From Alphaproteobacteria bacterium MarineAlpha9_Bin6 (GTDB lineage: Bacteria > Pseudomonadota > Alphaproteobacteria > UBA7887): DNA of 61,404 bases. The notes below the pieces were generated by a model that was given only the letters and a program-made list of their open reading frames with translations, was not told where the DNA came from and did not search any database. The translations under genes and the position numbers were made by a program. Shown piece after piece: positions 43,605 through 52,887 of this stretch (within the stretch, counting starts at the first letter, position 1; each line of letters opens with the position of its first letter). The stretch spans positions 1 to 61,404 of the forward strand of contig PTKE01000007.1 in NCBI GenBank assembly GCA_002937585.1, read 5' to 3'.

Positions 43605-46445
43605 CTACTCAATTGCCGTGCTTTCGGCGCGTTTGAGTCGGCGCAAAATTGCAGGAATATGCACCTGATCCGCCTTGTAGTTGCCAGTTAGAGCATACAT
43701 GGTCAGATTAATCCCAAAACGAAATGCCAATTCGCGTTGACGTTCTCCGCCTGGTACGATCGGAAACAACGGGCTGCCGCTGGGAGATAATGCCCAAGCC
43801 GCAGCCCAGTCGTTGCCTCCAATCACCAGGGATGACACACCGTCATTCACCCCGCCCTGGTACTGCTCTACCCAAACATCACCACTTTCCCATCGCCCTG
43901 GGAAATGATCGATCAGGTAGAAAGACTGGGTGAGCGCATGACCCTGAGGGACTATCGATAAGGACGGCAGATTAAGGTTGCCAAGCATTTGTTGCAGGAG
44001 GCCAGTGGAGCGCGCTTTCGCTCTTTCGATTTGGCCACGGAACGCTTGATCTCTTGTATCCAAAAGAATCATACCACCCACCCGCAGATAGTGATCAATA
44101 TTGGCGAGGGCATCGCTGGACAGAAGTGACTGTTGATCAGTGACTGGCCAATAAAGCAATGGATATAGGATCAAGCTGTCCTTCTCAGGATCAACCGCTA
44201 CGGGCAGTGCAGGCTCCACGGCGGTGCGTTGCCTCAATACCCAACTCAGTCCTATAAGCCCCGCGCGGCTTATTGAATCGATTTCATCATCGCCAGTGAT
44301 AACGTATGCCAAGCGCACCGCTCGAGTAGCTTCTACAAGAAACTCGTCGTTCAAACTTTCGAGCACTTCTGACTCACCGGCGCCAGAGATAGTTGTTTGT
44401 GCGTAGGTAGGTACACCATGCGTCAGCGCCAATACCGACAAACACAACAAGAAAACTCCCGCTGAGCCCAGTCTCTGCTGCCGCCCTAGCGGCAACAACC
44501 CCCGCATCCACAACACGATCATGTAATCAGCCAAAGCCAAAATCATAGCGCTCAGCATGAGCCACGAACGTAGGTTCACCTGACGATCTCTGCCAAAACT
44601 GACACTCTCAATTCCCGCGGGCAGATTAGTAATTGGAACCAACTCATCAATTTTGTCACCCAAATTAAGTGCCCGCCGAACCATGGAAGTACCGTAAAGA
44701 CCTGGAGGATGTCCTGAATCAGGTATCTGGCGCCTGATATCGCCAGCCTGAATCGCAAATGAGTCGGCGTTTGGTGGTCCTAACCGACCGAATCCGTCGA
44801 GCACTCTCAACGGTGGCAGCAAATCGACCCCAGGTTCGTCACCTACTCCTTCACCGAGTTCAATAACACGGCGCAACATATCTACAAACAATCCCGACAG
44901 GGCTAGATTAGACCAGTCTGTGTTGGCTGAGGTGTGAAATAGGATTAGCCATCCATCGCCTTTGCTCAAGCCAGTGACCAAGGGTGTTCCGTCCACCAAC
45001 CGGGCCCACGTGCGCGCATTCATCTCCGGTGACGGCTCGGCCAAAACCTGACGGTTAATCACCACGTCGTTTGGAATCTCTAGTTTTGCGAAAGGCGAGC
45101 TATCCCCAAAAGGTCCAAGCGGCATAGGCTCTTGCCACGACAAGGCACCGCCAAGCGAACGTCCACCAGTGTTGCGAAGCGGCACCGGCACTAAAGTGTC
45201 TATACCAGCTGCAAGACGCGGGCCCGCAAAACGAACTAAGACGCCCCCCTGCTCGATCCAAGCTTCGAGTGTCTGACGATCCTGTTCAGGCAAGTGCCCG
45301 ACATCGGCCAGCATTAACACCGACAAACCATTTTTGGTCAGTAACTCGATGTTCCCGTGTCGGACTTCGTTATATGGGTTCAGTGCACGCTCGAGATAAT
45401 ACAAGTCGGACAGTAGAGGCTGATTACTTTCAAAGCCACCGCCTGAGATTAATCCGACAGGACGCCGCCGCCACCGTTCATCCAACAAGAACACTGCGCC
45501 TGCGCCAGGAACACCCTCGATATCGAGACGAAAAATTTCGTTCCGCAAGCTAACCGGAATATCAAACAGCTGTTCGCTCAATTTCTCATCTGCAGCAAAC
45601 TTAATCGGCACCCGATCAATTAACCTTCCGTCTTCAGTTGTCGCACGTATCCAGACTGTCGATCTCGGGCCGACCTCGGGTCTAAGCACTCGCGCAACAA
45701 GACTCGAACCGGAATCGCGGGGCGCTAACAAAACCATAGCGCGGCGGCGCGGCGATTCCGTATAGACTCTCACCTTCCCGAAGCCCTGTAGGGCCTGAGC
45801 GAAGGCTAAAGTTTGGGCGGGAGCACCCACGTGCAAACCATCACTTAACCACGCGACTAAAGCCTTGTCTCCAATGGTTTGTTTAACCTCCTTGCGGCTT
45901 AGACTCGTTAATAACGCCTGGCGATCTACCGGCCAGGGTTGTGGTGTGAGCGCCTGAATAAATTGACCAGCCTCTTTCGGGGTTAACAGATCACTGACTT
46001 CTATGGCGGCGTCGCCGCCAGCACTCGGGCGAGGTGCAGCACGAGCCATTATGATGTTGCGGTCCTCCCTATCCGCCTGTCCTATCAGAGCCTTCAAAGT
46101 TTCGAGCCGTTTCTTCCAACCCATTGCCGAGGTCCAACCATCGTCAATTACAACTAACAATGGCCCCGATCCGGATAGCCGAGGCAATGGATTTACCAAT
46201 GGGCCTGCGACTGCAAGAATTATCAGGGTTGCGATTATTAGACGGAGCAACAATAACCACAGCGGGGTCTTATCCGGCGTCTGTTCTTGCCGACGCAGAC
46301 CAAAAAGAAACCGGACCGCCGGAAACTGAATTAAACGAGGCGCCGGGGGATTAACTTTGAGCAGCCACCATATGACTGGAAGAACAACCAGCGCACCTAA
46401 TGCCCATGGCACAGCAAAACCCAACGTAGCGAGTCCAAAGGTCAT
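43605..46445 (-). CDS. BatA N-terminal / DUF4159 domain membrane protein
   Basis: A 946-residue protein. The start (FGLATLGFAVPWALGALVVL, PVIWWLLKVNPPAP) is the BatA N-terminal domain seen in aerotolerance operons. The middle holds amidotransferase-like (QTLEAWIEQGGVLVRFAGP) and transmembrane segments (about residues 625-690). The C-terminus (RLAYVITGDDEIDSISRAGL and LYWPVTDQQSLLSSD) is DUF4159. It lies between the DUF58 gene and the preceding entry. Probable role: envelope or protein-complex maturation with MoxR; this is inference from operon type. Confidence 0.85.
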   Translation of the reverse strand: MTFGLATLGFAVPWALGALVVLPVIWWLLKVNPPAPRLIQFPAVRFLFGLRRQEQTPDKTPLWLLLLRLIIATLIILAVAGPLVNPLPRLSGSGPLLVVIDDGWTSAMGWKKRLETLKALIGQADREDRNIIMARAAPRPSAGGDAAIEVSDLLTPKEAGQFIQALTPQPWPVDRQALLTSLSRKEVKQTIGDKALVAWLSDGLHVGAPAQTLAFAQALQGFGKVRVYTESPRRRAMVLLAPRDSGSSLVARVLRPEVGPRSTVWIRATTEDGRLIDRVPIKFAADEKLSEQLFDIPVSLRNEIFRLDIEGVPGAGAVFLLDERWRRRPVGLISGGGFESNQPLLSDLYYLERALNPYNEVRHGNIELLTKNGLSVLMLADVGHLPEQDRQTLEAWIEQGGVLVRFAGPRLAAGIDTLVPVPLRNTGGRSLGGALSWQEPMPLGPFGDSSPFAKLEIPNDVVINRQVLAEPSPEMNARTWARLVDGTPLVTGLSKGDGWLILFHTSANTDWSNLALSGLFVDMLRRVIELGEGVGDEPGVDLLPPLRVLDGFGRLGPPNADSFAIQAGDIRRQIPDSGHPPGLYGTSMVRRALNLGDKIDELVPITNLPAGIESVSFGRDRQVNLRSWLMLSAMILALADYMIVLWMRGLLPLGRQQRLGSAGVFLLCLSVLALTHGVPTYAQTTISGAGESEVLESLNDEFLVEATRAVRLAYVITGDDEIDSISRAGLIGLSWVLRQRTAVEPALPVAVDPEKDSLILYPLLYWPVTDQQSLLSSDALANIDHYLRVGGMILLDTRDQAFRGQIERAKARSTGLLQQMLGNLNLPSLSIVPQGHALTQSFYLIDHFPGRWESGDVWVEQYQGGVNDGVSSLVIGGNDWAAAWALSPSGSPLFPIVPGGERQRELAFRFGINLTMYALTGNYKADQVHIPAILRRLKRAESTAIE

Positions 46446-46461
46446 CGGAAATAAGTCCCCC

Positions 46462-47355
46462 TCAGAACAATCGGCCTAGACTGCCGGAAAGCGTTAAATA
46501 AAGCGAAAGCAGCGCCATTTCGGGAGGACGGTCGGTCCGATGACTCAAAAAATTCCACCCCGTTCGACTTGTTATAGCCGACAGGTTCTCACGGTGCAGT
46601 GTTAGACGCTTTGAATAGTCGGCGCGAACTGCTTCGACCCGGCCTATTACAGTCTCTCCCTCACCTTCCAAACCCGTAAAACGGGCGCGACCTGTGAATG
46701 GCAAGGTCTCTTCCGCCGGATCCAACACCTGGGCCAGATGGCCAGCCAGCCCCTGTCCGGCAAACCATTTAATAATATCCTCCAGATCGCCAGGCGGCTC
46801 CAGAAAATCACTAATCAACACTACGTGCGCATGACGTGGTAGCTTCATCCGTGGCGGAGTACTGATCTGAGGTATTGCGTCTTGCCCAGTTATTGCCTCT
46901 GCCAAACGCGGAAGCGCCCCGTTCCCACGTAACGGTTTACCCCCATATTGAACCAATCCTACCTGCTCACCAGCGCGTAGCAACAGAGAGGCAAGTGCTA
47001 GAAGCAAGAGCTTGGCTCGGATCGCTTTAGACTCTGGCACTTCCTTAGAGTGATATTCCATTGATGGTGATCGATCACACCACAACCACACACTTTGAGA
47101 TGCTTCCCATTCTTGTTCTCGGACGTAGACCCGCTGTGATTTGGCAGACTGGCGCCAATCAATCAACGATACGGGATCGGTTGGCTGATAACGACGAAAC
47201 TGCCAAAATGTCTCGCCTGGGCCTGATCGTCGCCGGCCATGAACACCTTGAAAGACCGAGGCAGCGACTCGTTGTGCGGCGATAAGCAGTGGCGGGAACG
47301 GAACAGCGATGGATTCGGCGCGTCGCTGCAAATCCTGCGCCGACTTTGCCATCAC
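46462..47355 (-). CDS. DUF58 domain protein
   Basis: A 297-residue protein with the DUF58 signature GRRRSGPGETFWQFRRYQPT, DWRQSAKSQRVYVREQEWEA and a VWA-like core (SVWLWCDRSPSMEYHS). DUF58 proteins are regular partners of MoxR ATPases and are thought to be cytosolic or peripheral substrate adaptors. It is 45 bases after moxR and 16 bases before the DUF4159 gene. The exact role is unknown. Confidence 0.9.
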   Translation of the reverse strand: MMAKSAQDLQRRAESIAVPFPPLLIAAQRVAASVFQGVHGRRRSGPGETFWQFRRYQPTDPVSLIDWRQSAKSQRVYVREQEWEASQSVWLWCDRSPSMEYHSKEVPESKAIRAKLLLLALASLLLRAGEQVGLVQYGGKPLRGNGALPRLAEAITGQDAIPQISTPPRMKLPRHAHVVLISDFLEPPGDLEDIIKWFAGQGLAGHLAQVLDPAEETLPFTGRARFTGLEGEGETVIGRVEAVRADYSKRLTLHRENLSAITSRTGWNFLSHRTDRPPEMALLSLYLTLSGSLGRLF

Positions 47356-47400
47356 CTAAAACCTCATCCGTTTTCTATAATTGAGAAGTGCGTAAATTAT

Positions 47401-48411
47401 CTAGGCAAACGGTGCGCACATTTGCTCAATCACTTGCTCGAGCGTCAAGCCTTCAGCACGTGCAGTAAAACTGATGTTCATCCGATGGCGAAGCACCGGC
47501 GGCGCCAATGCTACCACGTCATCGATTGATGGTGAGACACGCCCATCGAGTAGCGCTCGGGCGCGCGTTGCCAACATTAAAGCCTGACCCGCTCTGGGCC
47601 CGGGGCCCCATGAAACATTGTCAGCCACCAGCTTAATGTTACTGGTTTTAGGGCGCCCGGAGCGAATGAGTTCCAAGATCGCCTCCACCACGCTCTCACC
47701 TACGGGGACAGTTCGCACCAGCCGTTGCGCAGCACACAGCTCCTCCGCCGTCAAAACTTGCTCAGCAAGTTTCTCCGTTGAACCAGTTGTCTCAACGAGC
47801 ATTTTCCATTCATCATCGCGCCCGGGATAGTCAATATCAACTTGCATTAAGAAGCGGTCGAGCTGCGCCTCAGGCAACGGGTAAATGCCTTCCTGTTCTA
47901 TCGGATTCTGGGTTGCAATTACATGAAAAGGATGGGGTAGCGCGTGGGACCGTCCGGCCACCGAAATTTTGTGCTCTTGCATCGCCTGTAGGAGCGCCGA
48001 TTGCGTGCGTGGACTGGCTCTGTTTATCTCGTCTGCCATTAAAAGTTGGCAAAATACCGGTCCCTCTATAAAGCGGAAACTGCGCCGTCCCGTCTCCGTT
48101 TCTTCAAGCACTTCAGAGCCAAGAATGTCAGCTGGCATCAAATCTGGGGTGAACTGAACCCGCTGCTCGGACAAACCAAGAATCGTTCCGAGCATTTCAG
48201 TCAGCCGCGTCTTTGCCAAACCAGGGACCCCCACGAGCAACACGTGCCCACCTGACAACAACGTAATGAGAACTTGATCGACCACGCGCGTTTGGCCAAA
48301 AATCAAAGTTGCGATGTGGTCACGGACCCTGCCCATCGACTCGACCAGCGCATCAACATCTTGGATTACTTCATCCTGCAATCGCTCGGTAGCAGAGAGC
48401 ATATTCGACAT
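47401..48411 (-). CDS. MoxR family AAA+ ATPase
   Basis: AAA+ motor of the MoxR type: Walker A GVPGLAKTRLTEMLG (about residue 59), Walker B LLMADEINRASPRTQ, sensor 1 VIATQNPIEQEG, YPLPEAQLDRF and a C-terminal lid (PPVLRHRMNISF). MoxR ATPases act as chaperones that mature or insert metal into multi-subunit complexes with VWA or DUF58 partners. The length of 336 residues is typical. It leads the moxR-DUF58-DUF4159-membrane-protein operon and is divergent from DUF1285. Confidence 0.95.
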   Translation of the reverse strand: MSNMLSATERLQDEVIQDVDALVESMGRVRDHIATLIFGQTRVVDQVLITLLSGGHVLLVGVPGLAKTRLTEMLGTILGLSEQRVQFTPDLMPADILGSEVLEETETGRRSFRFIEGPVFCQLLMADEINRASPRTQSALLQAMQEHKISVAGRSHALPHPFHVIATQNPIEQEGIYPLPEAQLDRFLMQVDIDYPGRDDEWKMLVETTGSTEKLAEQVLTAEELCAAQRLVRTVPVGESVVEAILELIRSGRPKTSNIKLVADNVSWGPGPRAGQALMLATRARALLDGRVSPSIDDVVALAPPVLRHRMNISFTARAEGLTLEQVIEQMCAPFA

Positions 48412-48496
48412 CCTATTTCTGACCCGCGGTTTCGTTTAGTGTACGGACATAAAATCGACACCCAACGACCGCCTATATGACACACTAGGGGAAACT

Positions 48497-49021
48497 GTGA
48501 AAACTGCGCGCGAACAGGAAGATAACCGCAACACTAATGCCGAATCCGACTTTCGAATAGCACGCGACGGCACGTGGTTCTATCATGGTTCACCGATCCT
48601 TCGCAAATCACTCGTGAAGTTATTTTCCACTGTTCTCACTCGTGAAAAAGATGGGAGCTTCTGGCTAGTGACGCCAGTCGAGCGAGTAGAAGTAACCGTC
48701 GATGATGCCCCCTTTGTAGTGGTGGCAGCAACTCATGCAGGATCGGGAAGATACCAGTGCCTTCATTTTCGAACGAACCTTGGCGATATGATTGAGGCCG
48801 GGCCGGAACATCCAATTTGGGTCATAGTAAATCCGGAAAACGGCCAACCCACACCTTATGTAAAGATTCGCTCTGGCATTGAGGCGTTAATCGCAAGGAC
48901 AGTGTTTTATGATTTAGTAGCATGGGCTGAAGAAGACGTCTCAATTGGCGAGCTTTTCATACAAAGCAACAACATGCGTTTTTCTCTTGGTCGCTTTACA
49001 GAAGAAAACAATACGGCATGA
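48497..49021 (+). CDS. DUF1285 domain protein
   Basis: A 174-residue protein with DUF1285 features: ARDGTWFYHGSPILRKSLVK, LFSTVLTREKDGSFWLVTPV, and the region from FVVVAATHAG to LIARTVFYDLV. DUF1285 is a conserved two-domain fold of unknown function. The start is GTG, supported by AGGGGA just upstream. Its stop overlaps the nudix start as ATGA. It is the first gene of the plus-strand block divergent from moxR. Confidence 0.88.
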   Translation: MKTAREQEDNRNTNAESDFRIARDGTWFYHGSPILRKSLVKLFSTVLTREKDGSFWLVTPVERVEVTVDDAPFVVVAATHAGSGRYQCLHFRTNLGDMIEAGPEHPIWVIVNPENGQPTPYVKIRSGIEALIARTVFYDLVAWAEEDVSIGELFIQSNNMRFSLGRFTEENNTA

Positions 49022-49623
49022 TGCGGGCACGTCTGGTTAAAAGCTTTGCCGACCGTCGCAGCGACACTGAAATTACTGCCGCGCTCACTATAGAATCTGA
49101 AACCTATTTTCAAAAGCCGGTCGAAGATTTAACATCAGCAGCAGTGCTCGTGCCGATCGTCGACTATGTCGATGGCCTAACCGTACTGCTCACGCAACGC
49201 GGCGCACTTTTGAAGAATCATCCTGGACAAGTCAGTTTTCCGGGTGGGCAAAGTGAAAACATCGACGCTGATTCCACTGCTACCGCACTACGCGAATCAG
49301 AAGAAGAGATCGGCCTTAATCGAGACCGAGTTGAAGTTCTCGGAAATCTCGACGTGTGCTTAACAGGTACCGGGTATAGAGTTGTCCCGGTTGTGGGACT
49401 CGTTACTCCACCCTTAAAATTGCATTTGGATGACTTTGAAGTGGTGGATGCATTCGAGGTGCCGCTCAAACTAATCCTTGATGCTCGAAATTACCGCCGC
49501 GATAGTATCATTACGGATTCTGGCCAGCATCGTGAATTTTACGTCCTCGATTATCACGATCGGTATATTTGGGGGGCCACTGCACGCATCTTAGTTAATC
49601 TACGCGACCTAATGATGAACTGA
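49018..49623 (+). CDS. NUDIX hydrolase, CoA pyrophosphatase-like
   Basis: It has the Nudix box with the CoA-specific upstream motif: LTQRGALLKNHPGQVSFPGG and then ATALRESEEEIGLNRD. The extra residues between the FPGG and the ALRESEEEIGL core are normal for the CoAse (NudL/YeaB) group. It would hydrolyse CoA to 4'-phosphopantetheine and 3',5'-ADP. The length of 201 residues is normal. It is coupled by overlap with the DUF1285 gene. Confidence 0.92.
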   Translation: MMRARLVKSFADRRSDTEITAALTIESETYFQKPVEDLTSAAVLVPIVDYVDGLTVLLTQRGALLKNHPGQVSFPGGQSENIDADSTATALRESEEEIGLNRDRVEVLGNLDVCLTGTGYRVVPVVGLVTPPLKLHLDDFEVVDAFEVPLKLILDARNYRRDSIITDSGQHREFYVLDYHDRYIWGATARILVNLRDLMMN

Positions 49624-49626
49624 ACC

Positions 49627-49905
49627 GTGAAACTATTCCTAACCAAAATCCTACCGTTGCTATTACCCCTCGCAATCTATGTGGGTTGGTTGATTTACGC
49701 TCGCAAGCGTGCGCGCGCCCTGGGTACAACAAAACCCAGAACCATTATTGATGCTCCATGGCCAATCATGTTACTGACGGGGCTTAGCGTGATGATATTC
49801 GGAATGGTTGCACTCGGTTTGTTTACTGGCGAGAAACCGGGTGGGATCTACGTTCCACCACATATGGAAAACGGCGAGATCGTCCCGGGCCAGATCGAAC
49901 GGTGA
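49627..49905 (+). CDS. DUF6111 family membrane protein
   Basis: A 92-residue protein with two transmembrane helices (about residues 9-25, ILPLLLPLAIYVGWLIYA, and 44-66, WPIMLLTGLSVMIFGMV) and a polar tail with GGIYVPPHMENGEIVPGQ. This matches small alphaproteobacterial DUF6111 proteins found between a nudix gene and cca. The start is GTG, three bases after the nudix stop. The end overlaps cca by four bases (GTGA). The function is unknown. Confidence 0.82.
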   Translation: MKLFLTKILPLLLPLAIYVGWLIYARKRARALGTTKPRTIIDAPWPIMLLTGLSVMIFGMVALGLFTGEKPGGIYVPPHMENGEIVPGQIER

Positions 49906-51164
49906 CAGTTCCAACGACACCGATATCAAAAATTCCGCGCCAACAATGGTTGCGAAAGCCGTCCACCCTAGCAGTAATGAAAGCCCTGACAAGCGGAGGT
50001 GCAGAGGTTCGGTTTGTCGGCGGCTGCGTCCGCGATGCTTTGCTAGGCCGCCAAGGCATAGATAATATAGACATCGCCACGTCGACAGCCCCAAACCAAG
50101 TGATAACGTTGCTAGAAGACGCTGGCTTAAAAGCGATACCCACCGGCTTGCAACATGGCACTGTCACCGCAGTCGCCGCTAACGAGACATTCGAAATCAC
50201 TACGCTGCGCCGCGATATTAATACGGATGGGCGTCACGCTACGGTTGCCTTCACTACCGATTGGTCGACCGATGCCAATCGTCGGGATTTCACTATCAAT
50301 GCAATGTATTGTGACTTAGATGGAACATTGTATGACCCACTGGGAGGCGCCGATGATCTAAGGTCTGGGAAAATACGATTCGTCGGCAATGCCAATAGGC
50401 GGATTGAAGAGGATGTGCTGCGCATCCTTCGGTTTTTTCGATTTTATGCCCACTTTGGCAAAAACCGACCAGATGCAGAGGCGCTTGCTGCCTGCGGCGC
50501 AGCTGCCGAAAAACTTGACACTCTCTCGGGCCACCGAATCCGCGTAGAACTGCTCAAATGGCTAGACGCACCTGACCCTATACAAGCGCTTAAATACGCA
50601 GATGACTGTGGTGTTCTTGCCAGCACACTAAAATTTTCCCCTAACGAAACCGCTATTGTCAGGGTCCAAAATCTTGTTTCAGTTGAAACTAAAACGGGAT
50701 GCGCTGATCCGATACGGAGATTGGCAGCTTTAGCATCTGACTCTAAACAACGAACAGCCCTAACCAATCACCTCAAGCTTTCCAGTGAGGGACAACGTCG
50801 ACTTGAGGGAATGTTTACCTCATCAGTTAAAGTCACGCCGGCCCTAAGCGATGCAGAGGCCTACCGTGCCTTATACCGCCTCGGGCCCGAACGCTTTGTC
50901 GATATGGCATTAATGGCCTGGGCTCAGGTATCGAGCGAGGACAACGGGGACTGGCAAAAGTTATTAGATCTCGTTGACAACTGGCAGCGTCCACAGCTTC
51001 CGGTTTCGGGCAAGGATATATTGGCTCTGGGCGTCCCGGCTGGGCCTTTAATAGGCAAGGCGCTCAACGAAGCCGAAGAATGGTGGATAGCAGGTAACTT
51101 CGAAGCGGGACGCAAGAAAACCTTGGCTCAAGTTCGAACAATCCTCGCTGATCACAAACAATAA
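49902..51164 (+). CDS. cca: CCA tRNA nucleotidyltransferase
   Basis: It builds or repairs the tRNA 3' CCA. Class II polymerase-beta fold motifs are VRFVGGCVRDALLG (about residue 38), NIDIATSTAPNQV (the DxD-type metal motif is read here as DNIDIA), TTLRRDINTDGRHATVAF and RRDFTINAMYCDLDGTLYDP, followed by RRIEEDVLRILRFFRFYA. The length of 420 residues is normal. The start is GTG overlapping the DUF6111 stop. It is last in this four-gene plus-strand unit. Confidence 0.94.
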   Translation: MTVPTTPISKIPRQQWLRKPSTLAVMKALTSGGAEVRFVGGCVRDALLGRQGIDNIDIATSTAPNQVITLLEDAGLKAIPTGLQHGTVTAVAANETFEITTLRRDINTDGRHATVAFTTDWSTDANRRDFTINAMYCDLDGTLYDPLGGADDLRSGKIRFVGNANRRIEEDVLRILRFFRFYAHFGKNRPDAEALAACGAAAEKLDTLSGHRIRVELLKWLDAPDPIQALKYADDCGVLASTLKFSPNETAIVRVQNLVSVETKTGCADPIRRLAALASDSKQRTALTNHLKLSSEGQRRLEGMFTSSVKVTPALSDAEAYRALYRLGPERFVDMALMAWAQVSSEDNGDWQKLLDLVDNWQRPQLPVSGKDILALGVPAGPLIGKALNEAEEWWIAGNFEAGRKKTLAQVRTILADHKQ

Positions 51165-51189
51165 AACCCGTAGACGCTCCGCTGCTACG

Positions 51190-52047
51190 TCAATCCAACC
51201 TCACGGACGATCTCGAGCGATGAGCCTCACGCAGCAAAACAATCACTCCATCTGCACCACCATCAGCGACAGCATGAGCAATCTCGCCCCACGATCCATC
51301 CAGCATACCGACCGGTACAACATTACTTTGAGTCACCGAGCCAAGTTCCCGACCCACTTCGTTAATAACAGACCAATGCACCTCCACTAACTGTCCATCT
51401 CCCCGAATGCTGGTCTTAACACTGCCAAGTACTACCAACGCACCGTCGTGCGAATCATCGAGCACACGAATGGAGCGACGACCAAGAGCCGCGCTCATCG
51501 CAGAAGTTAGTGAAATCCGACCGTCGCCTGGTGCGCCGTCAACTGGATGCAACACAACTGTCGGCAACGTAAGAGTACGACTTTTCGCCCTAGGTGGGTC
51601 TCCAGCTTTCATTAACAAGGCAATGCGGTTTGCCGCATCTTGAGCCAGCTTTGCCAAGTTAGCTTCATCAGTTGCACCAACCTGGTCAAATAATCCGATC
51701 ACAACTCCATCTGCAGCAACAATCCGCCATAACAGGTGGATTGAATCGGTAGGAGTTTCAGAGAACTCTCCCACCAAAAGATAGCTTCCTTGATTGGCAA
51801 CAACTCGACTTGAAACGACATCGCGCGAGGTCAACTCTTCGCCCAATATCCTGATAAAATTGGACTCAAAAACGGCCGGGGCGTTGTCTATGCCCGCCAG
51901 AAACAGACCAAATTTTGCTTCTAGCTCGGGCGGCATACTATCAGCCGCTTTCACTATCGGCTGAAACGGTCTCGGCAGAGGCTGACACGCCGCTACTAAA
52001 AACACACTAAAGACTATCGTAACTATCAGTTTAGTCGAGAGGATCAT
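51190..52047 (-). CDS. Uncharacterised lipoprotein downstream of pgeF
   Basis: From the ATG at 52047 the product begins MILSTKLIVTIVFSVFLVAAC, a lipoprotein signal peptide with lipobox LVAAC, and is 285 residues long; the longer track start at 52086 would bury it. The mature part has no motif I recognise; it repeats a pattern of 'LLVGEF', 'LLWRI', 'ALVVLGSV' strands and 'EVHWSVINE', suggesting two related alpha-beta modules. It is 72 bases after pgeF on the same strand. The function is unknown. Confidence 0.75.
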   Translation of the reverse strand: MILSTKLIVTIVFSVFLVAACQPLPRPFQPIVKAADSMPPELEAKFGLFLAGIDNAPAVFESNFIRILGEELTSRDVVSSRVVANQGSYLLVGEFSETPTDSIHLLWRIVAADGVVIGLFDQVGATDEANLAKLAQDAANRIALLMKAGDPPRAKSRTLTLPTVVLHPVDGAPGDGRISLTSAMSAALGRRSIRVLDDSHDGALVVLGSVKTSIRGDGQLVEVHWSVINEVGRELGSVTQSNVVPVGMLDGSWGEIAHAVADGGADGVIVLLREAHRSRSSVRLD

Positions 52048-52119
52048 ATCATCAGCACACAGCTTACAACGAGCCCTAACACACATATCACTGCAAAAAT
52101 CACGATATGCGGCACAGCA

Positions 52120-52887
52120 CTATCGCAACACAACTGCCGACAAAGTGCGCCCATAATCGACTTCGCCGCTATGCTGACTCCGCCGGAAACTAAAAAAACG
52201 CTCGGCATCAGGATATGTGTCCTCATTGCAACGGTCGATGGCACGAACTCCGCACGCTGCTAGACGCATTTCAACATATCCAGAGAGATCAAAAAAATGA
52301 TGGCCGGATCGCAACGCTGGCTTAAAAAATGTTTCGAACTTTAAACTTTTTTTGATAAATCGACGCGCAAATTCAGATCCCACTTCATAGGAGTTGGCAC
52401 CTATACATGGACCAATACTCGCATAGATGAACTCCGTGTGTGCACCCAGCCCTATCATCGCCTTTGTTCCTACTTCAAGAACGCCAGCCAAGGCCCCCCG
52501 CCAACCCGCGTGGATAGCGCCTATCACGCCAGCATTGATATCTGCGAGAAGTATGGGCGCGCAGTCAGCGGTTAGAACTCCGAGCGCCATTCCACGTCGG
52601 TTAGTAACTAGCGCATCTGCATAAACTTTCCCAACCGGAGGATTTCCCCCATTTATAGTGATTACATCAACTCCATGCACCTGATAGCAGGTGACCAATG
52701 CATTTGCTGGAAGATCGAGTCTCGCCATGGCACGACGTCGGTTCTCAATTACCGCCTCTCTTTCATCATGACTCCCGTGGCTACAGTTTAGGGAATGGTA
52801 CAATCCAGTCGAGACACCACCCAGACGAGTGAAGAACGCATGGCTCACACCATCGAGATTGCTCAACGAGGAGCTAGATACGATCAC
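52120..52887 (-). CDS. pgeF: Purine nucleoside phosphorylase / peptidoglycan editing factor (YfiH, laccase-fold)
   Basis: The YfiH/PgeF signature is clear: TRLGGVSTGLYHSLN, LVTNRRGMALGVLTADCAPI (metal Cys), GAIHAGWRGALAGVL (His) and ASIGPCIGANSYEVG. It is a zinc enzyme of multi-copper-oxidase-like name but acts on purine nucleosides and influences cell-wall precursor fidelity. Length 255 residues. Its start overlaps the MidA-like stop by four bases. The lgt-midA-pgeF order is common in alphaproteobacteria. Confidence 0.93.
   Translation of the reverse strand: MIVSSSSLSNLDGVSHAFFTRLGGVSTGLYHSLNCSHGSHDEREAVIENRRRAMARLDLPANALVTCYQVHGVDVITINGGNPPVGKVYADALVTNRRGMALGVLTADCAPILLADINAGVIGAIHAGWRGALAGVLEVGTKAMIGLGAHTEFIYASIGPCIGANSYEVGSEFARRFIKKSLKFETFFKPALRSGHHFFDLSGYVEMRLAACGVRAIDRCNEDTYPDAERFFSFRRSQHSGEVDYGRTLSAVVLR

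Noticed and set aside
45269-45553. 94-residue plus-strand ORF inside the DUF4159 gene
   Set aside because: Antisense shadow of a clear 946-residue gene.
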